NCBI GenBank assembly: GCA_002337005.1
Contig: DDFD01000025.1
Coordinates: 1,321 to 50,268 of the forward strand
Origin: Flavobacteriales bacterium UBA1937
Lineage (GTDB): Bacteria > Bacteroidota > Bacteroidia > Flavobacteriales > Weeksellaceae
Length of the DNA stretch: 48,948 bases
Direction: 5' to 3'
The translations under genes and the position numbers were made by a program. Shown one piece after another: positions 15,032-23,000 of this stretch; position 1 is the first letter of the stretch; every line of letters begins with the position of its first letter. Below the pieces are notes generated by a model that was given only the letters and a program-made list of their open reading frames with translations, made no database searches and was not told the origin of the DNA.

Positions 15032-17131
15032 TTAATATTCTATGGTTATTTTTTCAGTTTTTGCAACTTGGTTGTTCTTCAACATAGGTTTTAGGAGGTA
15101 GGTATAAGCATTACCAGTTTGCACCGATTTGTCTTCCAAGAAGTTAGTCGTTCCTTGTAATGTTCCAAAAAGTGTAGGTTTTTCTGTTCCTCTTTGTTTG
15201 TAAACAACAATTTCTCCCACATTTTTATCCTCTATTTTCCAAAGAAGTTCTATCTGATTTTTGTTTCTATTTGCAGAACCTGAAAGATTGGTTAAAACAG
15301 ATTTGGGCTCAAAACTGTTGCTTCTGAGCGTAATTTCTTGCGATTTGTCAGATTTTAGTTTGCTCTTATCTATTGCTAAAAGATAGTACACATAACTTTT
15401 GTCTGCCTCTACATTTTTATCGGTGTAAGAATAATCGGGTTGAATGTCTTTGGTTTCATAAATGAGTTTCCAATTTTTGTCTGTACCTTCTTTGTCTTGT
15501 CGGTACAATTGATGCAGTGCCACATCTTCACTGTAACTTTTTAGCCATTTTATGGTTATTCTTCCGTCTTCTTCCAGTTTGTATTCTGTGAAAACGGGAG
15601 CTTGTGGTTTTACTTTGTCTGGTTTTTCCAATTCCAAAATTAGGGAAGGCTTGGATTGGTTTTTACGCTTGTCGGTTGCCGTTACATAGTAATAGACTTT
15701 GGAGTTTAAGTTTTCTAATACCACTTTATCCTCGTATTTGTTTTTAGTGATGGCTTGTGGTGTTAGCCTTACCAATTCTTCGCCTTTCTGTATGCCTCGG
15801 AAAATGTGGTAACCTTCTAAATCTTTTTCGGTATTGGCTTTCCATTCTAGATGTGCCACACCTAAAGAATCTATCTTCCCTTTAAATTCTATTGGAGTTT
15901 CTGGTGGAGTGGTATCATTAGGTTGTGCTAAAACAGAGAAAGATTCTCTCTTATCGCCTGCTTTTCCTATGGCTTGTATTTTAAAATAATTGGATGGCGC
16001 TAAACTTTTCGTAACCAGCGTTCTAGTATTTACTGGAATTTTGTTTTTTACCACTTTGTAGGTATTCTGCAAATCAGTTTCGGAGTGGAGGAGTTCGAAA
16101 AAGGCAATGTCTTTTTCAGCTTCTTGTGGAAATTCCCAATTGATGGTAATATTTTCATCATCAGAAATTTCAAAATTGGAAATTCTCGGGCTAGCTTCCA
16201 AACTCTTCTTTCCTTCTCCAGAAACAGCATCGGAATACGGCCCATAATCTCCAAAGATGGTTTTTCCTCTTATTCTGTAACTGAACTTGGCATTGTTTTG
16301 AGCCAAGGAATCTACATAGGTCATTCCTTGTGCTTGTCTTCCGTCGGAATCGTTCATATTCATCACAGGAAGATTTCCCATTGGCTTGAAGGGACTTCCG
16401 TTTTCGGATTTCTCTACATAATACGAAGTGTAGGTATCTCTCAATTGTAGGTATTCCCAAGATAGAGTAACGGTTTTGTCTTTAAAAATCCCGATAAAGT
16501 CCATCGGTTTTGGTAATTCTGTATTTTCAGAAGTAGAAGCCACGGCATCTCCTTTTTCTACCATTACGATTGTTCCCGAAACATTTTTTTGGTTGATGGT
16601 AACGGTATAGAGATAGCGTTCATTTGGTTTTACGTCTTTATCTACGTAAGCCCAACCTGCGAGTTTTGCCACTTCAAAATCCAAATCTGCCGCCATCAAG
16701 GCATACGCAAATCTCTGTTCTGTTTCTTGGGATTTATTGACAATTCCCTGCAACTTGTCTTTAGGGTTTCCCATTTCTACTTCGAAGCTTTCTCCGAAAA
16801 GGGATTGGGCGACAATGGCGGCATTGTCATTTTTTTCTACTACTTTTTGCCATTCTTTTTCCTGTGCAGGCAGGAATATTCCTAAGTCTTTTTCTTCTGG
16901 TTTTGGGAGAAGTTTTCCGTCCCGCATCAAGGTATATCTTTTGAGTTGGAATCCTGTCTTGTTGGCTTTCTGCCAAGCCAAAGGTTCATCTACTGCCCAA
17001 CGTAAAGAAATATGATCTTTCTTACTATCGGTTTTCAGACGAATGTGTGGGATAATGGGCTTTTCTTGTTCTTGGGAAAGGGCAAAGCCTGATAGGAGTA
17101 GTAATATTCCGAGGATGTATTTTTTCAGCAT
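15032..17131 (-). CDS. Secreted protein with fibronectin type III domains
   Basis: A 699-residue secreted protein with a signal peptide (LGILLLLSGFALSQ). The N-terminal ~210 residues form an unknown domain. It is followed by about four or five FN3-like domains between residues 210 and 699, with typical cores such as VTLSWEYLQLRDTYTSYYVEK, ITINWEF and AHLEWKANTEKDLEGYHIF. No T9SS sorting domain is seen at the C-terminus (KTEKITIEY). Its role is unknown; the FN3 array suggests a spacer or adhesion protein at the surface. The IS1-like transposase gene ends only 15 bases before its start codon, so the insertion sequence may separate it from its original promoter. Confidence 0.82.
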   Translation of the reverse strand: MLKKYILGILLLLSGFALSQEQEKPIIPHIRLKTDSKKDHISLRWAVDEPLAWQKANKTGFQLKRYTLMRDGKLLPKPEEKDLGIFLPAQEKEWQKVVEKNDNAAIVAQSLFGESFEVEMGNPKDKLQGIVNKSQETEQRFAYALMAADLDFEVAKLAGWAYVDKDVKPNERYLYTVTINQKNVSGTIVMVEKGDAVASTSENTELPKPMDFIGIFKDKTVTLSWEYLQLRDTYTSYYVEKSENGSPFKPMGNLPVMNMNDSDGRQAQGMTYVDSLAQNNAKFSYRIRGKTIFGDYGPYSDAVSGEGKKSLEASPRISNFEISDDENITINWEFPQEAEKDIAFFELLHSETDLQNTYKVVKNKIPVNTRTLVTKSLAPSNYFKIQAIGKAGDKRESFSVLAQPNDTTPPETPIEFKGKIDSLGVAHLEWKANTEKDLEGYHIFRGIQKGEELVRLTPQAITKNKYEDKVVLENLNSKVYYYVTATDKRKNQSKPSLILELEKPDKVKPQAPVFTEYKLEEDGRITIKWLKSYSEDVALHQLYRQDKEGTDKNWKLIYETKDIQPDYSYTDKNVEADKSYVYYLLAIDKSKLKSDKSQEITLRSNSFEPKSVLTNLSGSANRNKNQIELLWKIEDKNVGEIVVYKQRGTEKPTLFGTLQGTTNFLEDKSVQTGNAYTYLLKPMLKNNQVAKTEKITIEY

Positions 17132-17137
17132 AGACTG

Positions 17138-17848
17138 TGTTTTTGATTATTTTAGAAGATAAATTTTGGTTACTGCATTTAGCACAGAAATGTCTTTGCT
17201 GTATGCAATGGTTTTTCTACTGAGTCTTTTCAAATGTGTTCTTAAATTGAGGTTCACTCTTTCTATATTTTGTATTCCTTTGGAAAACGTTTTATGAATT
17301 TCTTTTGGAATTAGGAATTGATAGTTTTTTAGCTTGTCGGTTTTTATTTGAGTGGGTGAAGAGAATAAAATATCATTGACTACTTTTTTTAAGGTTTTAT
17401 TGGTTCTTTTACCTACAAAAAATCGTACTATTTTTTTGCTCTCTTCTTCTAATGCGCAGGTAATCCAAAATTTATTTTGTTTACTTTTTACAAAAGTGCA
17501 GAGTTCATCTATCTGGTAACTTTTATGCAATGATAGTGCAGGGAGTTTTATTTCTCTGGCGATATTTTTAATTCTTGATAAAAGTGTGGTTGTAGAAATC
17601 TCCAGTAATCTCGCAATGCTTCTGATGCCACAACCTTCTTTTATAAATTGTATAATAAGCGCATTGGTCTTATTAAAATAGGCATTATACACATAAGAAA
17701 TTTGCCAAGTCTTTTTACAAAACTTGCAATACAAACGCTGAACTCCATTGGTGTTCTTGCCGTTTTTTGTTCCTTTTTGGGAACATTGTAAACAATTTTC
17801 TTGTCTGTAATTTTCTATTTCTATGATCATACCCACAAATCTGATACA
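17138..17848 (-). mobile_element. IS1-family insertion sequence, approximate ends
   Basis: The element is defined by the transposase gene and by TGTATCAGATTTGTGGGT (read on the minus strand at 17831-17848) directly before it. The weakly similar TGTTTTTGATT at 17138 at the other side could be the opposite inverted repeat (about 9 of 18 positions agree). I see no convincing target duplication, so the ends are uncertain by some 10-20 bases. An exact second copy of the 18-base end lies at 17988-18005 in the same orientation. Confidence 0.5.
17147..17836 (-). CDS. IS1-family transposase, single reading frame
   Basis: A 229-residue transposase. A zinc-finger N-terminus (CLQC at about residues 15-18 and CKFC at about 37-40) is followed by a helix-turn-helix (GCGIRSIARLLEISTTTLL). 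A DDE domain follows, with acids in YQIDELCTFVK and IKTDKLKNYQF and the final Glu in NIERVNLNLRTHLKRLSRKT, a close match to the IS1 signature. Unlike E. coli IS1, where InsA and InsB are joined by frameshifting, both parts lie in one frame, as in some other IS1-family members. ATG at 17828-17830 is a likely alternative start. It appears intact. It sits between the small AT-rich genes and the FN3 gene. Confidence 0.85.
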   Translation of the reverse strand: MGMIIEIENYRQENCLQCSQKGTKNGKNTNGVQRLYCKFCKKTWQISYVYNAYFNKTNALIIQFIKEGCGIRSIARLLEISTTTLLSRIKNIAREIKLPALSLHKSYQIDELCTFVKSKQNKFWITCALEEESKKIVRFFVGKRTNKTLKKVVNDILFSSPTQIKTDKLKNYQFLIPKEIHKTFSKGIQNIERVNLNLRTHLKRLSRKTIAYSKDISVLNAVTKIYLLK

Positions 17849-17972
17849 CTTACACAGTACCTCAATATTTTAAGTTGTCTGTTTTCTATTGTTTTTTATC
17901 GTTTGGTAGTTTACTATCTCTTATTTTTTCAGTTTTTTTTGATTATCACTTTTACTTATATTTGATTTTCAA

Positions 17973-18179
17973 TTACTTATTATAAAACCCACAAATCTGA
18001 TACATTACCCTTATTGTTTCAAATCTTGATTCTTTTCCAATAATAAGAATAGTATATTTTTTTTCTATTCTAACGCCATCATACTTAATAATAAATATAT
18101 CCTCTGTGCTCTCAAAATGTTTATAAACATCCTCAAGAGAAATAATATTTATGTTTTTAATTAAATCAGCAATTTTCAT
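17973..18179 (-). CDS. Small hypothetical protein, C-terminus altered by IS-end sequence
   Basis: A 68-residue acidic/basic mixed protein (MKIADLIKNINIISLEDVYKHF...) with no known motif. It begins immediately after the stop of the preceding 101-residue gene (start at 18179, previous stop at 18180), so the two are translated together. The last ~10 residues are encoded by the 18-base sequence shared with the IS1 end, which suggests that the original 3' end was replaced. It is one of four small genes after the deaminase cassette and may be an immunity gene or its remnant, but nothing in the sequence proves this. Confidence 0.5.
   Translation of the reverse strand: MKIADLIKNINIISLEDVYKHFESTEDIFIIKYDGVRIEKKYTILIIGKESRFETIRVMYQICGFYNK
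17988..18005 (-). repeat. Second exact copy of the 18-base IS1 end
   Basis: ACCCACAAATCTGATACA occurs here and at 17831-17848 in the same orientation. It falls inside the last codons of a small gene and encodes VMYQICGF there. It could be the footprint of an excised or deleted IS copy, or a short duplication. The 139 bases between the copies are very AT-rich and hold no gene. Confidence 0.6.
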
Positions 18180-18485
18180 TTAATCAAAATAAGATTTAAA
18201 ATTTACATCTATTTCAATGTTAATATTTTTGTCTATATTTTCATAAAATCTTGATAAATCATATTTGTTTTTTATTATAAAATTTTTATTTTCAGAATTA
18301 TTTTCAATTATAACTTCACCATAATTTTTAATATAATCTAAAATTCCTTTAGTTTTTCCAATTGCATATCCTTGACCAGAAGCAATTTGAAAAGCATTCG
18401 TTATTTTTAGAATTTCTTCATAAGTAATACTATTATTTTCTTTAAGCTTTTTAATCATTTTTATTTGTTCATCTATCATAATCAC
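18180..18485 (-). CDS. Small hypothetical protein in the toxin/immunity island
   Basis: A 101-residue protein, Lys/Asn/Ile-rich, starting MIMIDEQIKMIKKLKENNS, with a helical N-terminal half and a central GQGYAIGKTKGILDYI segment. I do not recognise its family. Its start overlaps the end of the preceding gene by 17 bases and its stop abuts the next start, so it is part of a tightly packed operon. Its place in the chain of small genes behind an orphan toxin cassette makes an immunity role possible. The second Met (18477-18479) is an alternative start. Confidence 0.6.
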   Translation of the reverse strand: MIMIDEQIKMIKKLKENNSITYEEILKITNAFQIASGQGYAIGKTKGILDYIKNYGEVIIENNSENKNFIIKNKYDLSRFYENIDKNINIEIDVNFKSYFD

Positions 18486-18819
18486 TAATTTTTTTTATTT
18501 CATTTAATCTCTCTTCCCATAATGAGACGTTAGATATTAAAGTATAATGAGAAGGTAAAAATTCTTTCATCTGTAGAAAAGAATTTATAACTCTATTGCA
18601 AAAAATAAACTCTTCCATTAACGGTAGATTAATAGGTTCTGGAGGATACTCTTCATTATAAGTCGATTGATATATGGTACTCAAATCACATATTTCTTTT
18701 TTTAAATCTTCTTCTAAAGGCAATTTCTCTATAGAAACATTTTCAAATACACTATTTAGACCTTCTCTTATCCATATAGGTGAGCAAAAATATTCGAAAC
18801 TATATTTTAATTCTATCAT
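18469..18819 (-). CDS. Small hypothetical protein, candidate immunity protein
   Basis: A 116-residue acidic protein (MIELKYSFEYFCSPIWIREG...) with no signal peptide or membrane segment, so cytoplasmic, as expected for an immunity protein. The pattern of an N-terminal beta strand with aromatic residues and later amphipathic helices is common in small immunity families, but I cannot name one. It lies 23 bases after the 81-residue gene that follows the deaminase cassette and overlaps the next gene by 17 bases. Confidence 0.6.
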   Translation of the reverse strand: MIELKYSFEYFCSPIWIREGLNSVFENVSIEKLPLEEDLKKEICDLSTIYQSTYNEEYPPEPINLPLMEEFIFCNRVINSFLQMKEFLPSHYTLISNVSLWEERLNEIKKISDYDR

Positions 18820-18842
18820 ATATTATTCTAGGTATAATATAT

Positions 18843-19088
18843 CTACCAATCTATTGTTCCTTCTTCTCTAAGTTTTTGAATTTTTATTCCAAATTGATAG
18901 CCTATATTAAATATATCAGTTAAAGTAAATTTTGTTGATTCTAAATCAACAAAATTTACTTCATCGTAAATTATATTTACTATTTTAAAATCAGTATTAT
19001 ACATTTCATTATACCATTTTAATGTTTGCTGCAAATACTCTTCACTGTCACAAATTATTCTAAAAGAAGTTTTTTTATAGCTTTCCAT
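18843..19088 (-). CDS. Candidate immunity protein to the orphan deaminase
   Basis: An 81-residue acidic protein, cytoplasmic (no signal or membrane segment), beginning MESYKKTSFRIICDSEEY and ending KLREEGTIDW. It starts 11 bases after the stop of the orphan deaminase cassette. In polymorphic toxin loci the gene directly after a toxin tip is normally its immunity gene, so this is the best candidate. No family is recognised and the assignment rests on position and size. Confidence 0.6.
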   Translation of the reverse strand: MESYKKTSFRIICDSEEYLQQTLKWYNEMYNTDFKIVNIIYDEVNFVDLESTKFTLTDIFNIGYQFGIKIQKLREEGTIDW

Positions 19089-19099
19089 ATCTTAGATTT

Positions 19100-19723
19100 T
19101 TATTTAGCTCCATCTACTAATATTAATTTTACATTTGGGTACATTTCGTGAAATTGTTGGATAATTCCAGTACACGAAGCACAATAAGGATTTTCTGAAA
19201 CAATTTTTAATTCGCCAGTTATATTTGGATATTTACCACTTTTAACAGCTCCTAAACTTTCAGCTAATTTATTGAGCATTTTATACTCAGAATCTGTATT
19301 TCGTAACCAAGTACCACCACTATTTCCTGTAACACTTATTGCTTCATATATTTGAGGTTCTCCATCTATTACATTGCCACTCAACCACATTTTATTATCA
19401 ATGGTATTGCTATTTACAGAACCCTCCAAATATCCAATATTTTTACCTTTTAAATTATTGCCTATTCTATAATTTTTAATTTTCGTGGTTGCTTCTGCTA
19501 TTTCATCAGTTGTAGCTTTAAAAATATTGGTATAACCGTTCCAATTAGGGCGACTTTTCAACCAAGATTTAATCTGTATCCATTTTGCTTCAGTAATATT
19601 TTTAGGTTTATAATTACGTGTAACTATATGGTTTAATTCTTCAGCATATGCTCCTAATAACTTACCATCTTTAATAATATCATCTGCTTTTGTTGGAATT
19701 GTTGCTAAATAAATATCGTCTCC
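19100..19723 (-). CDS. Orphan C-terminal toxin cassette with nucleic-acid deaminase domain, no normal start
   Basis: A reading frame of 207 codons that opens just after TGA at 19724-19726 and has no ATG near its beginning; TTG at 19559-19561 is the first plausible start. The first ~57 residues (GDDIYLATIPTKADDI..., RNYKPKNIT..WI) match the last ~57 residues of the large toxin (GDDVYLATKD..., RNYKPVNVT..WI). After this comes a deaminase-fold domain with a DSE motif (D90, E92 counted from the TTG) and CASC (C127, C130), followed by a YPNVKLILVDG strand, as in the BURPS668_1122/YwqJ-type toxin deaminases. It is probably a silent alternative tip that can recombine into the main toxin gene. The candidate immunity gene follows 11 bases later. 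Confidence 0.75.
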   Translation of the reverse strand, partial: GDDIYLATIPTKADDIIKDGKLLGAYAEELNHIVTRNYKPKNITEAKWIQIKSWLKSRPNWNGYTNIFKATTDEIAEATTKIKNYRIGNNLKGKNIGYLEGSVNSNTIDNKMWLSGNVIDGEPQIYEAISVTGNSGGTWLRNTDSEYKMLNKLAESLGAVKSGKYPNITGELKIVSENPYCASCTGIIQQFHEMYPNVKLILVDGAK

Positions 19724-19732
19724 TCAACTTAT

Positions 19733-20089
19733 TTAAAAATTCCCATAAAAAACATTTGGTAAACATTTTTCAACATTTGAAAATTCAAATTTTAATAAGT
19801 ATTTGAAATATTCTTCTATATTATCAAACTTGCTTTCATCTATTAATTTTTCATTAAAATCAGAACAATTACTTATAATATCTGAACTATGAATAGTTTT
19901 ATTTCCGTATTTAAAATTTATCCCTATTTCTTTGTGGAAATAAATAATTATCATTTCAATCTTATCGTTTACGTAATAATATGAGTTGTCGCCTTGTTTG
20001 TTATAACTCAGATTGAATTTTTCTAATTCTTTACCAATACTTTCTTCTATTAGTTTTTTCCATTTAAATTGCGGTATATAAGCATCCAT
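19733..20089 (-). CDS. Candidate immunity protein of the large toxin
   Basis: A 118-residue cytoplasmic protein (MDAYIPQFKWKKLIEESIGKEL..., ending NVFYGNF) without signal peptide or membrane segment. The central part, DKIEMIIIYFHKEIGINFKYG, suggests beta strands. It starts one base after the stop of the 1771-residue toxin gene, the standard place for the cognate immunity gene. I do not recognise a named immunity family. The orphan deaminase frame opens only about ten bases after its stop, which marks a boundary between two toxin/immunity modules. Confidence 0.65.
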   Translation of the reverse strand: MDAYIPQFKWKKLIEESIGKELEKFNLSYNKQGDNSYYYVNDKIEMIIIYFHKEIGINFKYGNKTIHSSDIISNCSDFNEKLIDESKFDNIEEYFKYLLKFEFSNVEKCLPNVFYGNF

Positions 20090-20090
20090 A

Positions 20091-23000
20091 TTATTTAAAA
20101 ATTTGATTAATTAACGTCTTCAATTCTATCCATTCTTGATTAGTCACGTTTACAGGTTTATAGTTTCTTTGTGCTAAATATCTAACTTCGTATGCATATG
20201 TAGTAATATTACCCTTATCTACTAATTTACTAAAATCTTTGGTCGCTAAATAAACATCATCTCCTCTGTCAAGTGCATTCTTTAGCCAATTGTAATTAAA
20301 TGCATCCCACCATTGCTGTGGACCAGTATAGGGATAATGATTAGGTCTATTTAGTAAATTAATTCCTCCTTTCGTTTCTCCTAACCCTACATTTTTAAAA
20401 CTACCAAGTTCATTGAATAAATTTTGTACATCAGGATAATATCTTCCAAGCATTGTACTCACTTTATTACCATTCAAAGTAAATGTCTGACCTGCTATAC
20501 TTAACTGTCTAGTAACAACACCAGATAGAATTTTTAACTTATCTGCATTAGTAGATATTAGTTGTGATAATTTTGTATTAAACACATCGTCACTAGCATT
20601 AAGTGTAGAAGACCTAAATGCTCCTATTTCTGCATCACTAATTACTGCAAAAGCGTGATAAGTACCATCTGTATTACCTAAAAGTATTCTTCCATCGTTT
20701 ATATCTATTTTTGCGTAGTATCCATTAGATAATACAATATCATATAGAAAGTTTCCTTTCTCTTTAGCAAAAGTCTTAGCAGTAGACAAAATATTACTAT
20801 TAGGATTTGCCCAAATAATATTTTTATCATCTAAATTTTTCCAAACAATGTTTACTGAAGATTCTTTTCCAGCTAACTTTTTCACACTTCCTAGAACATC
20901 ATCAAAACTCTTCCACCAACCTTTACCTAATTTAGCTTCACTGTAAGCTTTCAGTTCTGCTTCTACATCAAGAATCTTTTTAGCATCATCACTGCCATTT
21001 TTAGCCTGATTTAATAAGATTTGTTTTGCTGCAGGATTGTCAAGCTCTTTAAAGAAATTAGCTATTTTATTCTTACCAATTGCACCTGCTAACGAGGTAA
21101 TATTCATCACAGCGGTAACAGCATTGTAGGCATCTAATGCAGATTTTATTTCTGGTATTTGGTTGAGCGGAGTATTATTAACTGCCAAGTTAACAGCAGC
21201 ATTTACCTTGCTCCATTTATCAACAAAAGTAAATGTCTTGGCAAGCCATTTTGGTCCTGTAGCTATTTTGGTTACAGGTACTAATAAAGTAACTACATCT
21301 AAGGTATTCTGTATATAGATTTTGATATTCTCAACTTGTCCTTTTTCGTGTGCATAAAATAATATTATAGCAGGAATAACAGTAACTTTTTTGGTGTCAT
21401 CTGTAATACCATTGATAAGATTGTAATCAGAATTGTCAGCCAAGACAACCATATCAAATGGTTTTACATACACAGGGTCTGCATAATTCACTTTTTGGGA
21501 TGTTGTACATTCTTCATATCCATCTCCTCCAGATTCTGCTACCCAATGACAATCTTGGGTTACTTCCCATACTCCTTGTGAAATCTGTAATTCAGGTTTA
21601 TCATTTTGGAAGTACATATGGAAAATAGGCTCATTATTAGATGGCGTCAAATAACTATTTTGAACAACAGTATAAGCTTTCAATTCATCTGCATTAATTC
21701 CTTTTAAGATGTCTTTATTTACATCATTGAACATCTGCAAGAATAATTTAACCAAATTGGTATAATTATTCGCTCCATAGAAGAATGTCTTATCATCTAT
21801 TTTAAACATAAGATTTCTTAAAATCTTATTGTTGTCTATCTGTACAAGTGTAAAGAAATCGTTGAATTTTTCAGATTTTATTGAAGCAACAAGCTTTACT
21901 ATTGCCTTTTCTTTTCCATCAGCAATATTGCTATCACTAGCTAATTTTTTAAATAGTTTAGTAATTTGTTCGTAAGACAGTAATCTTACTGAACATATAT
22001 CTGCATCATTAATATTTTGTATTATAACAGATTTATCCTCAGAATCTAGTATGCTAATAATTTTATTATATCCTTGATTAATCTGTGCGACATCTTTGCC
22101 TACACAAATATCTTCTGGACTTGTTGTATTTCCAGAGCCATCTACACAAGGTATAGTTTCTTTATACTTTATTGAATTTTCGTCTGTAATCTTGGTTAAA
22201 TCAAAGCCTTTTTTATCTTTTATATAGTTCCAAGTAGTTGAATAGGTTTTATTGTAGCCACAAGTACCATAGTTCCAAAATAATGTAATAGCAGGATTTT
22301 TATCTTTTTCATCTTGTTTAAGATAAATTATAGGTAGAGGCTCAGAAATTCCTTTTGCATAATAACCTTTTTTTGTTCCATCATTAATCCAATAATAATA
22401 TTCTTTCACAGAACAATTATCATTTTTACACATCGCAATTCCGTGCACAGCTCCATTTGGAGTTTTTATCTCTCCAGAAACATAAATACTTGAACCCGAA
22501 AATTTAAACGGCTCCCATTCAGGTGTTAGTTGAATATCAGAGAACTCCCCACTACTTTGGCTTTGGAAGGCATAGAGTTTAAAAGCAGGGTCATTTATCT
22601 GTTTCCAATCTAGGTGAGATAGTTCTTCCCCTGTGCTGTAATCCATTAGAAGAGGAGTGGCACTTTGGGTAGTTCCGTAGGCTTTCCAAGGGTGTTCTAG
22701 TTTAAAGACTCCGTGCCCTAATTCGTGAGCACCTGTTTTGTCTTGTGCATTATTGTACACATAGCCAAACTGTCCGTTCAGTCGCATATAACCTTTCTGC
22801 CCTGTAGAAGATTTTTTATCGGTTACAAAAAGAACATAGCGTGCGTCAGTTCCTTTGTAGAGTGCATTAATCTGTTGCTGTTGCGGACTGTAGGTACTCA
22901 TTAAATCTGCATCTTCGCTACCAATGGTGTCTCCGCTTACAATACTGCTAACATCCAAAACAGGTTCTTTCGTCACATTGAAGTTAATCCCTATCTTTTT

